A stretch of 64,000 nt of DNA from Roseateles puraquae (GTDB taxonomy: Bacteria > Pseudomonadota > Gammaproteobacteria > Burkholderiales > Burkholderiaceae_C), in the NCBI RefSeq assembly GCF_002205845.1, contig NZ_NISI01000006.1, positions 425,220-489,219 on the forward strand, given 5' to 3'. Position 1 is the stretch's first letter; the number at the start of each line of letters is the position of its first letter. A model generated the notes under the pieces. It was not told where the DNA came from. It saw nothing but the letters and a program-made list of their open reading frames with translations, and made no database searches. Shown here piece after piece: positions 51,511-62,680 of this stretch. The position numbers and the translations under genes were made by a program.

Positions 51511-52409
51511 TTCGCAGCCTTCTGCGCGTCCAATGCCTTCTTTACCGCCAGGGCCAGATCCACGGCTTTGCCCTTGCCCCAGTAATGCAGAAAGACGTAG
51601 CGCGGTTCCTCGTGGGTCATGTGCTGGTGGATTGCCACGATGTTGATGCTCTGGCCACGCATGGTTTTCAGGACCGTCTGCAGTTCGTTTTCATGCATGG
51701 CGAAGTCGCCATCGACTACCGCATGCTCATCGTCGCCAGCAAAGGCCGCCCAGGTATTGATGCCCATTTCATTGCCGACGGTGGTTCCATGCATCTTGGC
51801 TGTGCGGCCAAGGGTTACTTTCACCATGCCATCCTTGACCTGCGCCTTGCTGCCCAGAATCTCCTCGATGGGCGCAGCAGTGACATGGCTTGGCGATGCG
51901 ATGTCGCCCGCGAAGCTGCTGGCCGGCGTGCCTTGGGCGGCGCGCACCTGCGCGATGCGGTCGTACACCGCCTTCACGCCTGTGGCGAGCTTGCGTGCAT
52001 CCCCCATGCCGCCGATGTGCATGAAGAAGACCTTGGGTTGGTCGAAGAAGAAGTGGTTGTGCAGCGCAGTCACTTCCAGGCCGTTGTCCAGCGCGACGCT
52101 CATCGCCGGGTTGACTTCATCCTCGAACAGCACCGTATCGCCCATCATCATGGTGGACGAGCCCATTGGCGTGAACGCGGCCCAGGAGGTGAGCCCCATG
52201 AACGGTGGCATGGTCCAGCGATCGACATTGATCTTCACGTCGTCGCGTGGCTTGCTGACCTTGAAGACGTTTTCCGCCTGGTTGTAGCTGCCCTTGAGGC
52301 CGGTGGCCGTTTCGATGGCAGCGGTGTCGATGGCCTGGGCCATGGCCGGGGCGCCTGTAGTGAGCAGGCCCGCGGCCAGGGCCAGTGTGGAGAGGGTTAG
52401 ACGCAGCAT
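51507..52409 (-). CDS. Periplasmic DUF1259 (LppY/LpqO-like) protein
   Basis: A 300-residue exported protein (signal LTLSTLALAAGLLTTGAPAMA). It has two DUF1259 copies with matched blocks: KPRDDVKINVDRW / GRTAKMHGTTVGNEMG; FTPMGSSTMMMGDTVLFEDEVNP / FAGDDEHAVVDGDFAMHENE; ALHNHFFFDQPKVFFMHIGG / AIHQHMTHEEPRYVFLHYWG. The conserved His clusters suggest metal binding. It lies inside the chromate operon between two small paralogous exported proteins. Function not established. Confidence 0.85.
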   Translation of the reverse strand: MLRLTLSTLALAAGLLTTGAPAMAQAIDTAAIETATGLKGSYNQAENVFKVSKPRDDVKINVDRWTMPPFMGLTSWAAFTPMGSSTMMMGDTVLFEDEVNPAMSVALDNGLEVTALHNHFFFDQPKVFFMHIGGMGDARKLATGVKAVYDRIAQVRAAQGTPASSFAGDIASPSHVTAAPIEEILGSKAQVKDGMVKVTLGRTAKMHGTTVGNEMGINTWAAFAGDDEHAVVDGDFAMHENELQTVLKTMRGQSINIVAIHQHMTHEEPRYVFLHYWGKGKAVDLALAVKKALDAQKAAK

Positions 52410-52481
52410 GGAGTTTCCTTGGTAGTTGGCGGGATGCAGCTCCGGGGGCTGGCCGGAGCGGGTAATCGAGGCAGGTGCCGG

Positions 52482-52871
52482 TCAATCGAACGGGTATTTC
52501 GACGACAGAGGTTCCGGAGTGACCTCGTAGAGGTCTTGGCCGTGGGCGCGCAGCAGATAGGCCTTGCCTTTGCGCAGTACCGTCCAGCATTCGGGCTCTA
52601 CACCCGTGCTGATGCTTACGCACAATTCCTTGCCCACGATCTTCCAATGCCCCTGGTGCGGCCGCCCCAGTTCAATGGACTTCGTGCGTCCATCGGGAAG
52701 GAGGTAAGCGGACCAGTGCGCGCCTTCGGATATGACATTGCCGACGAAGACTGTCTTGATCTGCGCGCCGGTGAGTTCGCTGGGGCCGGGCGCTGCCGAT
52801 GCCGCCACCAGGCTCAGGGACTGAATGAGTGTGGCGAAGGCAAGACGGGGGATTGCGGACATTTGGTGCAT
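52482..52871 (-). CDS. Small exported protein, paralogue of the 51088-51510 product
   Basis: A 129-residue protein with a signal-like N-terminus (FATLIQSLSLVAASAA) and a domain LTGAQIKTVFVGNVI, then HWSAYLLPDGRTKSIELGRP, HWKIVGKELCVSISTGVEPEC. The LTGxQI/DGR/Cys pattern repeats that of the gene 1 kb downstream, so a duplication flanks DUF1259. Function unknown. It starts 15 bases before the ChrB C-domain gene ends its stop, in the same operon. Confidence 0.7.
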   Translation of the reverse strand: MHQMSAIPRLAFATLIQSLSLVAASAAPGPSELTGAQIKTVFVGNVISEGAHWSAYLLPDGRTKSIELGRPHQGHWKIVGKELCVSISTGVEPECWTVLRKGKAYLLRAHGQDLYEVTPEPLSSKYPFD

Positions 52872-52886
52872 TTTCAGTTGGGCGGA

Positions 52887-53345
52887 TCAGGCTGGCATGA
52901 CCGGCGGCCAGTTGTGTGTCTCGGCCTGGCATGCGCGGCACCACGCATAGAGGGCGTCGTACATCACCATGCCGTGCTGGAGCATTTCGTGGTCGTCGCT
53001 AAAGTTGTGCGACAGCCCGAGCGAGAGCGCATAGAGCCCTGCTGATTGCGGCGTCAGGTCGAGCCGGGAGGTGTCGGCGCCGCGCACGATCTCGGCCAAC
53101 TGGCGCAGCGCTGGGTCGTCCAGGTGGTACTTCGACAGGAAGGAATCGAAACTGCACAGCTCGCCCACATGGCTTAGTTCGACATTCGGGATGTCGTAGG
53201 GGATGGCGCCGGTAGCGTTGGCGGTTTTCAGCACCTCGCTGGCCGGCACATAGAGAAATTCCGCCTGCTGGTCGATGAAGCGCGCAACCAGCCAGGGACA
53301 GGCGATGCGGTCGATCTTGGGGCGTTCGCGTGTAATCCACTTCAT
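52887..53345 (-). CDS. ChrB C-terminal-domain chromate resistance protein
   Basis: A 152-residue protein equal to the ChrB_C (PF09828-type) domain: MKWITRERPKIDRIACPWLV, ARFIDQQAEFLYVPASEV, DIPNVELSHVGELCSFDSFL and the late His-rich SLGLSHNFSDDHEMLQHGM. It duplicates the C-terminal domain of the full-length ChrB encoded at the head of the operon. Stand-alone ChrB_C proteins are common in chr loci. It starts four bases after the SOD-rhodanese stop. Confidence 0.85.
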   Translation of the reverse strand: MKWITRERPKIDRIACPWLVARFIDQQAEFLYVPASEVLKTANATGAIPYDIPNVELSHVGELCSFDSFLSKYHLDDPALRQLAEIVRGADTSRLDLTPQSAGLYALSLGLSHNFSDDHEMLQHGMVMYDALYAWCRACQAETHNWPPVMPA

Positions 53346-53349
53346 GGTG

Positions 53350-54258
53350 CTACTCCTTTGCTTCAAATGTCACGCCAGCAGCGCGACAGGCTTCGATGCC
53401 TCCGGCCACGAAGCGTGCGTCGAGGCCATGCGCTCGTAGCGCGAGCGCCACCGACTGGCTGACTTCATGGCCGTGCACGCAATACACAAGGACGGGTTTA
53501 GAGGTATCGATTTCACGGCTCCAATTTGCCAACTGCACGGGATCGCGCCGAATGGCCCCGGCGATGCGATCAGGCGCTTGTGCGTAGCCTGCCGTGCGTC
53601 GCACGTCGATCAGTTGGAGGTCACCGCCGACTTCCTCTGGTGCGGCCGACCAGGGCAGTGCATCAGCCTCGACGGCGGCAGCGTAGCGCTGCATCACGGC
53701 ATTCCAGCGGATGTTTTGCATGAAGGCGTCAACATACGCGGCCGCCTTGGCACCGAAATCCATGTGGTAGGCGTGCTCGTACATGTCCAGTGCCAGCAGC
53801 GGTGTGGCGCCGGCCAGCAGGTTCGTATGGTCTGCCGCCCAATGGTTGATCAGCCGCGCCTCGCGTGTGGACCATGACAGCAGCGCCCACCCCGAGCCGC
53901 CGCCCATGGCCTTGGCCAGTGCGGAGAATTCCGTGCGCCAGCGGTCAACGCTGCCAAAGTCGCGGGCCAAGGCAACTGCCAGGCCGGAGTCCGGCAATGC
54001 ACCGTCGCCTCCCAGCGTGTCGAAGTACAGCTCGTGGAGCCAAGCGGAATTGGCGGCGATCAGCTCTTCGCGCTTCAGGCCATTGATCATGAAGACCGGA
54101 GCGGTCGGCCAATCCAGGTGCGCCAGTTGCTGGCGAATAGCATCCAGGCGCTTGACTGCGCCGGTGTAGTTATTCGCGTGATGGCTGAGGATGAGTTTCT
54201 CGGACAGCCCGTTGAGGGCAGCGAGGTTGATGGTAAGGGGGCGTAGTTGTAAATCCAT
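53350..54258 (-). CDS. chrF: Superoxide dismutase-rhodanese fusion (ChrF-like)
   Basis: A 302-residue fusion. Residues 1-190 are an iron/manganese superoxide dismutase: metal ligands in LSHHANNYTGAVKRL, WLHELYFDTLGGDG, GSGWALLSW and LALDMYEHAYHMDFG. Residues about 210-300 are a rhodanese domain with DLQLIDVRRTAGYAQAPDRI and the active-site loop VYCVHGHEVSQSVA (Cys). ChrF superoxide dismutases occur in chrBACF operons and counter superoxide made during chromate reduction. The rhodanese may handle persulfide or thiol chemistry. AGGA precedes the ATG. Confidence 0.85.
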   Translation of the reverse strand: MDLQLRPLTINLAALNGLSEKLILSHHANNYTGAVKRLDAIRQQLAHLDWPTAPVFMINGLKREELIAANSAWLHELYFDTLGGDGALPDSGLAVALARDFGSVDRWRTEFSALAKAMGGGSGWALLSWSTREARLINHWAADHTNLLAGATPLLALDMYEHAYHMDFGAKAAAYVDAFMQNIRWNAVMQRYAAAVEADALPWSAAPEEVGGDLQLIDVRRTAGYAQAPDRIAGAIRRDPVQLANWSREIDTSKPVLVYCVHGHEVSQSVALALRAHGLDARFVAGGIEACRAAGVTFEAKE

Positions 54259-54319
54259 TGGAGTGTTCCTAGAAATGTGGCAAGTCATGGGTTAAGGCGT
54301 GGACTCCTCTCGCTTCTAT

Positions 54320-55516
54320 TCAGCTGTGGGTCACCAGCGGGTAGACGACCAGCCCAATCAGTGCCGCGGCAGCGACAACGATCGGCTCCGGCAACTTCTT
54401 GAATTTCCAAAGCAAGGCAGCAGTCCCCAGGGCGAGTAGCGCCGTGGGAACGTCCTTGATCGAGCGCACCCCGATAACTACCACGGCTCCGGCCAACGAT
54501 CCGATGGCGGCTGCCGTCACGCCATCGACGAATGCCACGATTCCCGGTTTCTTTCCGTATTTCTTGAAGTACGGGGCTGGCAGGACTGTGAAGAGATAGC
54601 ACGGCAGGAAGGTTGCCAGCGCCGCAGCAACCGCGCCCCAGAAGTCCGCGACCAGAAAGCCGATGAACCCGGTAGTGATGACGACAGGACCGGGAGTGAT
54701 CATGGCGACTGCGACAGCGTCTAGGAACTGGTGATCGGTCAACCATCCGTACTCTTTGACTACTCCGCTATACAGAAACGGGACGATAGCTAGGCCGCTA
54801 CCAAAAACAAAACTGCCCGCGTAGAAGAAATACTTGGTGATCTGCCACAGCTTGGTCCAGTCGACGTTGGACAAGCCAAGCAAGGCCAGCAAAGGAATAG
54901 CACTGCTGTGCAGCGTGCTGGACGGCTTAATAAATTTCGGCGGCGCGCGCAACAACCACACGAGAACGCCTGCGCCCAGGAACAGCCACAGTTCCTCGGA
55001 TTGGGTGATGATCGTCACCGCCGCCGCTACTGCAAAGATGGCCCATTGCAGTTTGTCTTTGCCGATGTTCTTGGTAGAGAGCTTCCAGGTGCTGACAGCA
55101 ATGATCCCAATGACAGCGGAACTCACGCCATAAAACACGGCCTGCATCCAACCCAGACCGCCGAAATGCGTATAGGCCCAACCCAGTCCGATCACCATCA
55201 GAAACGAGGGCAGCACAAAAGCGAGGCCCACCAGGGTGGCCCCTAGGAAGCTGTAGTGAACAAAGCCCAGGTAGATGGCCAACTGCGCGGCTAACGGTCC
55301 TGGCGCGAGCTGCGCCAAGGCCAGCCCTTCCTTGTAGTCTGCCTCGGTGAACCATTGGCGCCGCTCCACCAAGTCGCGGTCCATGTGGCCAGCCAGGGCC
55401 ACGGGTCCGCCGAAGCCCAGTGCTCCGAGCCGTAGGAAATAGGCAACCAATTGCCACAGCGTATAGCTGCGAGGCGCCCCACTGCTGATGGCTGCGGCTG
55501 GAATGGTTTCATTCAT
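54320..55516 (-). CDS. chrA: Chromate transporter ChrA (long-chain CHR)
   Basis: A 398-residue inner-membrane protein of the two-domain CHR family. Each half carries the hallmark: LGALGFGGPVALAGHMDRDL and QLAPGPLAAQLAIYLG in the first, FGSGLAIVPFLYSGVV and MITPGPVVITTGFIG in the second, with about ten helices. It exports chromate using proton motive force. It is the second gene of the operon after chrB. Confidence 0.95.
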   Translation of the reverse strand: MNETIPAAAISSGAPRSYTLWQLVAYFLRLGALGFGGPVALAGHMDRDLVERRQWFTEADYKEGLALAQLAPGPLAAQLAIYLGFVHYSFLGATLVGLAFVLPSFLMVIGLGWAYTHFGGLGWMQAVFYGVSSAVIGIIAVSTWKLSTKNIGKDKLQWAIFAVAAAVTIITQSEELWLFLGAGVLVWLLRAPPKFIKPSSTLHSSAIPLLALLGLSNVDWTKLWQITKYFFYAGSFVFGSGLAIVPFLYSGVVKEYGWLTDHQFLDAVAVAMITPGPVVITTGFIGFLVADFWGAVAAALATFLPCYLFTVLPAPYFKKYGKKPGIVAFVDGVTAAAIGSLAGAVVVIGVRSIKDVPTALLALGTAALLWKFKKLPEPIVVAAAALIGLVVYPLVTHS

Positions 55517-55555
55517 GACGATTCTTTCTACAAAAAAGTGATCTGAGGTGAGCCG

Positions 55556-56518
55556 TCAAGTTTTGCGGCTGCTGGAGAAGTGGGCGTGGAGCGAATCCAG
55601 TACCCCGCCGATGTCGGCCAGTAGTGCGTCGTCGTCTGGCCAGCGTCGGCGTGCGCCGGCCAGAACGGCCTCGAAGCCGCTGGCCTCCGGCGTGGCCGTC
55701 CCGCCCACATCGAGCGCATGCACCATCGCGCTCAGGCGCGAGAGGCCGCGATCGTTCTCCAGGCCGAAGCTCGCCAGCAGTACCTCGAACGTCACCCGCT
55801 CGCCCACGTGCGAGAAGGTCGCACCGTCGAAGTCGAACCCCAGTGCATCGGCTGGGCTGTCGGCCGGGGCGTCCAGCCACAGAAAGCGCGCATGCGGGTC
55901 GATAAAGCGCTGGATCAGCCAGGCGCTCGCCACGCGGTCCACCCAGAGATGGCGGCGCGTGGCCCAGACTCGTCCCTGGTACTGCATGCGATCACGCCGA
56001 GCAATGTTGCCCGCTGTTGGCTGCGGCTCACCGGGTGACTGCATGGCTTCGAGGGCGTTGGCGAAATCGCGCCACTGGGCGTCGGCGCGGATCGACGTCT
56101 CACCGGGAAAGAAGTCGATTTTGCGGATGACCTCATAGGCACGCGCATGCTTGCGCTGTGTACGCTGGAGTTCGGCTGCGCTCAGGGCGGAGAGCGTCTG
56201 GCGTGCTTGCGCCAGTTCCTCTAGCCAGGGGGTGTAATCGGCCGCCCGGTCGAACAACGCCTGAAAGGTGGCCTGTTCGGTCATGTTCCGGGCTTGCACC
56301 TGCAGCAGCCAGGCTTGCCCGCCTTCCTGCAGCGCCTCGTCGGCCAATACCTGCAGTTGCGCAGCCTGTTCGGCTTGGGCGGGCAGTAGATAGGCGCCGT
56401 CGCGCAAGGCGGCACAGCCGAGCGTCTTGACCGCGCGCCAAATCCGCATGCGTGCCGTGGCGCTCGCGGAGGGGAGGCTGACGATGAGGGTCAGCCAAGA
56501 GTCGGAGGTGAGAGTCAT
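55556..56518 (-). CDS. chrB: ChrB chromate-sensing regulator
   Basis: A 320-residue protein with the ChrB N-terminal domain (residues 1-150; WLTLIVSLPSASATARMRIW, LRDGAYLLPA) and the ChrB_C domain (180-310; RRHLWVDRVASAWLIQRFID, FSHVGERVTFEVLLASF, HALDVGG). It heads a seven-gene operon (chrB, chrA, chrF-like, ChrB_C, small protein, DUF1259, small protein). ChrB is the chromate-responsive regulator of chr genes in Ochrobactrum TnOtChr and related elements. Confidence 0.92.
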   Translation of the reverse strand: MTLTSDSWLTLIVSLPSASATARMRIWRAVKTLGCAALRDGAYLLPAQAEQAAQLQVLADEALQEGGQAWLLQVQARNMTEQATFQALFDRAADYTPWLEELAQARQTLSALSAAELQRTQRKHARAYEVIRKIDFFPGETSIRADAQWRDFANALEAMQSPGEPQPTAGNIARRDRMQYQGRVWATRRHLWVDRVASAWLIQRFIDPHARFLWLDAPADSPADALGFDFDGATFSHVGERVTFEVLLASFGLENDRGLSRLSAMVHALDVGGTATPEASGFEAVLAGARRRWPDDDALLADIGGVLDSLHAHFSSSRKT

Positions 56519-57679
56519 GGCAACAGCTTAAATCCATGTCACGGTCGTTGCAATGATGTAGCGATCTCTACAAAACAGTAACTACTGGGTTCAGAAGATT
56601 TGCACCCCGCCCTGGGGCGTGTCGGCGCGCGGCGCCGTCAGGCTCTCGGGCGTTGCCCCGTGCTTCGTGCCGAATCACGGCCATGCGGCGTCGATCCTTC
56701 ACGCAACTGCGGCCCTGATCGCAGATCCGGGCCTGCGCGCTGCGCTTGCTAATACCGGCTGTGCCTGGGTGGCGCGGTGTGGCGGCTTGTTGCTTCTCCA
56801 TCGTGCCACGGCGTTCTCGCCGTGCAAGGGCGGCGCGTGCTCGCACTCTTGCGGCCTGCGGCCGTCGTTGACCCTTGACTGCTTGCGCTGCGCAGTGCCC
56901 CGAAAGGGTCGGGCAATTCCGCCCGGCAACCTTTCAGGAGCTCACCATGAACAACGCACTCATCACTGACGAGCAGCGCATCGTGCTGCTGTCGGAATCC
57001 AGCCTGCGCTCTGACGACTCGGCGTGATGCCTTCGCGCCCCTAACGGGGCGTTGCGCGCTTTGCTTGTCTCCAGGGGAAAGCCCTGCGGGCTATCCCCGC
57101 CGCGCGAGCTTGGCGCCCCTCAAAGGCCGCCGAGCCGGCTTCCCGATGCCTGGAGCATGAGCTTGTGCATCGAGCCTTGAAGTCCGGGCGTCCCCGGCCA
57201 GGAAACATGGCCGGTCGCGCTGTCGTGCTGCGCATCGAACCCCCTGCGGGGTTTCGCCCCTGTCGGGCTTCCATCATTCCCTCGCGCTGATCGGCTGACG
57301 CCTCCGGCCCGGCTTCCAGCTTCGGGCCTGCGCGCTTCGCTTGCCGTGCGGTCGGCGCATGGGGAAGGCCGTTGCCTTGTCCAGCCGTCTCCCCTGACTT
57401 CATCACCTTGTCCGCGACTGTAGCCCGCTCCCGTGCGCCGTCAAGGCGCGCAGGGCCGTGTCCTCGCTGCGCTGCGGGCCGCACCAACCCTGCGCTTGCC
57501 TCCTTGACGGCCCCCGTCCGCGCGCTCCTGACCGTCGCGGGCGATGAACTCAGGAAAGACGGTGGCAACAGGGCCAACCAGGTTCCTCGTGCCGACCGCA
57601 CCGAACAGCCGAAAGGCTGGGCTCCGAATCTAGGAATCCGGTGTGCGGTTTTCTTCAACAACCAAGTCAGGAGAAAGAC
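56519..57679. other. Non-coding mosaic between chr operon and transposon stump
   Basis: No intact gene is seen. The stretch holds a 26-codon DUF2958 stub (56947-57027), a hairpin CGCCCC-TAAC-GGGGCG just after it (about 57031-57050), and leader sequence up to the DUF932 stub at 57680. The composition and stubs are those of plasmid/ICE backbone DNA that has suffered deletions. Confidence 0.55.
56947..57027 (+). pseudogene. 5' stub of a DUF2958 gene
   Basis: A 26-codon frame starting MNNALITDEQRIVLL, with CAGGAG upstream, matches the usual start of DUF2958 proteins carried by conjugative plasmids and ICEs (normally about 110 aa). The rest is missing after ...SLRSDDSA-stop. It is a deletion remnant. 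Confidence 0.6.
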
Positions 57680-57833
57680 ATGCTTGCATCCCGTTTTGCT
57701 TCCCATTCCCCGGCGCTGCGTTCCGATTACCCCTTGTCGGATGACCAAATCCGGCGCGTGGCCCCGTCCATCTTTGCGGATGCCCCGCATGAGAGCCGTT
57801 CCGAGCGGTACAGCTACATCGGCACTACGGCCA
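57680..57833 (+). pseudogene. 5' stub of a DUF932 gene
   Basis: ATG with AGGAGAAA upstream opens the frame MLASRFASHSPALRSDYPLS, then DDQIRRVAPSIFADAPHESR and SERYSYI, the start of plasmid/ICE DUF932 proteins (normally over 250 aa). At about 57826-57834 the sequence changes abruptly into a serine recombinase, and the DUF932 frame then runs 25 nonsense codons to 57907. This is a deletion or transposition junction. Confidence 0.7.
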
Positions 57834-58274
57834 GGCGACACGTTGGTCGTTTGGAAACTGGATCGGCTCGGGCGCGACCTGCGCCATCTGATCAATACCG
57901 TCCATGACCTGACCGGACGCGGCATCGGCCTCAAGGTGCTGACCGGGCACGGCGCGGCCATTGACACCACGACCGCCGCCGGCAAGCTGGTCTTCGGTAT
58001 CTTCGCCGCGCTGGCCGAGTTCGAGCGCGAGTTGATCGCCGAGCGCACCGTGGCGGGCCTGGCCTCAGCACGGGCACGCGGCCGGAAAGGCGGCCGGCCG
58101 TTCAAGATGACCGCCGCCAAGCTGCGGCTGGCGATGGCGGCAATGGGGCAGTCAGAGACCAAGGTCGGCGACCTGTGCCAGGAACTTGGCATCACGCGGC
58201 AGACCCTGTATCGGCATATTTCACCCAAGGGCGAGCTACGTCCAGATGGCGAGAAGCTACTCAGCCGAATTTGA
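57834..58274 (+). pseudogene. tniR: 3' part of tniR-type serine recombinase (N-terminus lost)
   Basis: Codons from GDTLVVWKLDRLGRDLRHLI to GELRPDGEKLLSRI encode the second half of a TniR/TnpR resolvase: the E-helix region (AALAEFERELIAERT, ASARARGRKGGRPF) and a C-terminal HTH (LCQELGITRQTLYRH). The catalytic Ser segment (YxRVST) is absent, so it cannot resolve cointegrates. It is convergent with the mer genes, as tniR is in Tn5053-type transposons. It is preceded by a DUF932 stub instead of tniQ. Confidence 0.85.
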
Positions 58275-58312
58275 TGCCGACATGAGGCGACGTAGCGAAA
58301 GCGTGGTTTGTC

Positions 58313-58516
58313 TCAATTTGACGGCGGCGAACCGCAAGCGTTCGGTTCGCCGCTCGTTTCGGTCGCAGTGCTGGCCCGCGCCTGGAAACGTTGATAACAC
58401 TCCAGCCCGCAGAAGTGCTCGACGTACTCCGCGCCTTCCGGTGTGAAGGCGGCATCGAGCGGAATTTCCTTGCAGCACACGCAGCAACTGGTGGCGGTCG
58501 GATCATTTGCATTCAT
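58313..58516 (-). CDS. DUF3330 protein of the mer transposon
   Basis: A 67-residue protein with Cys pairs ([27 protein letters not shown]), suggesting a metal-binding knuckle. It is normally the C-terminal part of, or the gene after, urf2 in Tn21-type mer elements. An ATG occurs at 58516 but the frame is continuous with the urf2 C-terminus. Function unknown. Confidence 0.7.
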   Translation of the reverse strand: MNANDPTATSCCVCCKEIPLDAAFTPEGAEYVEHFCGLECYQRFQARASTATETSGEPNACGSPPSN

Positions 58517-58652
58517 GGTGGCACCCCTCCATTGACTGACGAAGACGGCGAATGCCGCCGCCGGCATCGGCTTTGCGAACAGAAAGCCTTGCCCGCGCTC
58601 GAACGCTTGGGCCCTCCGCCGTAGTCCATCCATCCGGCCGGGAAGCGCTCAT
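58517..58652 (-). pseudogene. urf2 (EAL-domain) gene with internal deletion
   Basis: The start [13 protein letters not shown] overlaps the merE stop, as in Tn21. Near 58615 it jumps to the urf2 C-terminus, [20 protein letters not shown] with VSQWRG, in another frame. About 270 of roughly 300 codons are missing, so the EAL domain is gone. Confidence 0.75.
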
Positions 58653-58885
58653 GATCTTTCCCTGAATGCCCGCAACGCCCGCGCCAGTGACAGAAGAAAC
58701 AGGCCGGTCAAACCGAGCGCCGTGATGACCCAATACTCGACAAGGAATGCACCGGCGGTTGTGCCGGCCAGCACGGCAGCGAGGATGGACAGGTGGCAGG
58801 GGCAAGTCAGCACGGCCAGCGTGCCCCACAGGTAGCCGGTGAACGGTTTGTGCGTCTCGGCCGGCATGCGCTCGGGGCTGTTCAT
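58649..58885 (-). CDS. merE: MerE mercury transport protein
   Basis: A 78-residue inner-membrane protein with two helices and the vicinal cysteines in [15 protein letters not shown]. MerE is a broad mercury transporter for Hg2+ and methylmercury. Start overlaps the merD stop by four bases (ATGA). It is the last functional gene of the mer operon. Confidence 0.95.
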   Translation of the reverse strand: MNSPERMPAETHKPFTGYLWGTLAVLTCPCHLSILAAVLAGTTAGAFLVEYWVITALGLTGLFLLSLARALRAFRERS

Positions 58886-59247
58886 GGCAAACTCTCCGCA
58901 TGCTGTGCCGGCGCGGTCGGCATGGCGGCCAACTGCACTTCCAGATTGGCCAACGCTTCGCGCCGGCGTTCGACGAACTGACGCAGCACAGCAAGCTGCG
59001 CGGCAGTTTCATCGCAGTTCGCCGCATCCAGCGCCCGGCACAGCCGCGCCAATGCGCCGAGGCCGATGCCCGCCTCGAAGGCGGCCCGCACGAAGCACAG
59101 TCGCTGCAAGGCGGCGTCATCGAACAGGCCGTAGCCACCCGTGGTGCAGGCGACTGGCCGCAGCAATCCACGCAGCAGGTAATCGCGCACGATATGCACA
59201 CTCACCCCGGCATCAAAGGCCAACCGGGACACCGTGTAGGCGTTCAT
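58882..59247 (-). CDS. merD: MerD secondary regulator
   Basis: A 121-residue MerR-family coregulator. The N-terminal winged helix ([36 protein letters not shown]) is present but the mercury-binding cysteines of MerR are not. It down-regulates mer expression after mercury is removed by displacing MerR at the operator. It starts 17 bases after merA. Confidence 0.95.
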   Translation of the reverse strand: MNAYTVSRLAFDAGVSVHIVRDYLLRGLLRPVACTTGGYGLFDDAALQRLCFVRAAFEAGIGLGALARLCRALDAANCDETAAQLAVLRQFVERRREALANLEVQLAAMPTAPAQHAESLP

Positions 59248-59264
59248 CGAACACCTCCTTTTCC

Positions 59265-61414
<2,150 letters not shown>

Positions 61415-61441
61415 GTGTCGCTCCCGAGTTCGGTTAACGGA

Positions 61442-61717
61442 TCAGCGTTTGAGGCTGGACGGATAGCCCGCGTCCTCGGTCGCCTTGGTCAACTTCTGGA
61501 CGTTGGTCTTGGCATCGTCGAAGGTGACGACGGCCTGGCGCTTGTCGAAACTTACGTCGGTCTTGCTCACGCCCTCAACCTTGGAAAGCGCGTGCTTGAC
61601 AGTGATCGGGCAAGAGGCGCAGGTCATGCCAGGCACGGACAGCGTGACGGTCTGAGTGGCGGCGAACACGGGGGCAACGAAAGCGGCGAGAGCGAGGGAG
61701 GCAAACAGCTTTTTCAT
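61442..61717 (-). CDS. merP: MerP periplasmic mercury-binding protein
   Basis: A 91-residue protein: signal peptide (LFASLALAAFVAPVFA) and HMA fold with SVPGMTCASCPITVKHAL. It binds Hg2+ in the periplasm and hands it to MerT. It starts 13 bases after merT. Confidence 0.98.
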   Translation of the reverse strand: MKKLFASLALAAFVAPVFAATQTVTLSVPGMTCASCPITVKHALSKVEGVSKTDVSFDKRQAVVTFDDAKTNVQKLTKATEDAGYPSSLKR

Positions 61718-61730
61718 GATGAACTCCTGA

Positions 61731-62081
61731 TTAGTAGAAAAATGGCATGACGTAGGGAAAACCAAGCGCGACCAAGACCAACACGGCGACGAACCAGAAA
61801 ATGAGCTTGTAGGTGGTGCGCACTTGCGGAATCGCGCACACCTCGCCCGGCTTGCAGGCTGCGGTCGGTCGGACGATGCGCCGCCAGGCAAAGAACAGTG
61901 CAACCAGCGCCGCGCCGATGAAGATCGGCCGATACGGCTCCAATACCGTCAGGTTGCCGATCCAAGCGCCGCTGAACCCCAAGGTGACCAGAACCAGCGG
62001 CCCCAGGCAGCAGGCCGAGGCGAGGATGGCAGCCAGCCCGCCGGCGAAGAGCGCCCCGCGCCCGTTTTGTGGTTCAGACAT
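61731..62081 (-). CDS. merT: MerT mercuric transport protein
   Basis: A 116-residue inner-membrane protein with three helices. The Cys pair in helix 1 (LASACCLGPL) and the loop pair CKPGEVC move Hg2+ from MerP to the cytoplasm. It is the first gene of the mer structural operon, 36 bp downstream of the mer promoter. Confidence 0.98.
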   Translation of the reverse strand: MSEPQNGRGALFAGGLAAILASACCLGPLVLVTLGFSGAWIGNLTVLEPYRPIFIGAALVALFFAWRRIVRPTAACKPGEVCAIPQVRTTYKLIFWFVAVLVLVALGFPYVMPFFY

Positions 62082-62116
62082 GCGCGTGTCCTTTCGAATT
62101 TAAATTGGATAGCGTA

Positions 62117-62147
62117 ACCTTACTTCCGTAGTCATGTACGGAGTCAA
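62117..62147 (-). promoter_or_regulatory. mer operator-promoter
   Basis: On the minus strand the -35 TTGACT (62142-62147) and -10 TAAGGT (62117-62122) are 19 bp apart. The spacer holds the MerR dyad, CCGTACATGACTACGG. This is the canonical MerR-twisted mer promoter. merR is divergent and starts six bases away. Confidence 0.95.
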
Positions 62148-62152
62148 GCAAT

Positions 62153-62587
62153 ATGGAAAACAATTTGGAAAATCTGACCATCGGCGTTTTCGCCAAGGCG
62201 GCCGGGGTCAACGTAGAGACCATCCGGTTCTATCAGCGCAAGGGCTTGTTGCCGGAGCCGGACAAGCCTTACGGCAGCATCCGCCGCTATGGCGAGGCGG
62301 ATGTAACGCGGGTGCGGTTCGTGAAATCAGCCCAGCGGCTGGGCTTCAGTCTGGATGAAATAGCCGAACTGCTGCGGCTGGAGGATGGCACCCATTGCGA
62401 GGAAGCCAGTAGTCTGGCCGAGCACAAGCTCAAGGACGTGCGCGAAAAAATGACTGACTTGGCGCGTATGGAGTCGGTGCTTTCCGAACTTGTGTGTGCC
62501 TGCCACCTGCGGCAGGGGAATGTTTCTTGCCCGCTGATTGCTTCACTGCAAGGGAAGAAAGAACCGCGCAGTACCGACGCGGTGTAG
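62153..62587 (+). CDS. merR: MerR mercury-responsive regulator
   Basis: A 144-residue regulator: winged helix ([39 protein letters not shown]), dimer coiled coil and the three mercury-binding cysteines (Cys in GTHCEEA, LVCACH and VSCPL). It represses and, with Hg2+, activates the mer promoter by untwisting it. The C-terminal end ([10 protein letters not shown]) differs from Tn21 MerR. Confidence 0.97.
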   Translation: MENNLENLTIGVFAKAAGVNVETIRFYQRKGLLPEPDKPYGSIRRYGEADVTRVRFVKSAQRLGFSLDEIAELLRLEDGTHCEEASSLAEHKLKDVREKMTDLARMESVLSELVCACHLRQGNVSCPLIASLQGKKEPRSTDAV

Positions 62588-62602
62588 CCAAGGGAACTAC
62601 GC

Positions 62603-62640
62603 CTAAGCGTGCTTTATTTTCCGTTTTCTGAGGTGACGTC
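62603..62640. repeat. Remnant of a Tn21-type 38-bp terminal inverted repeat
   Basis: The core AAGCGTGCTTTATTTTCCG, continuing TTTTCTGAG, matches the inner part of Tn21/Tn501 terminal repeats, but the outermost bases (GTGACGTC instead of ACGACCCC) differ. It is a fossil of the element from which the mer module was captured. Confidence 0.7.
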
Positions 62641-62680
62641 AACCGTCAGAAAAAACCGTGCGGCCGACTTTTGATAATTC

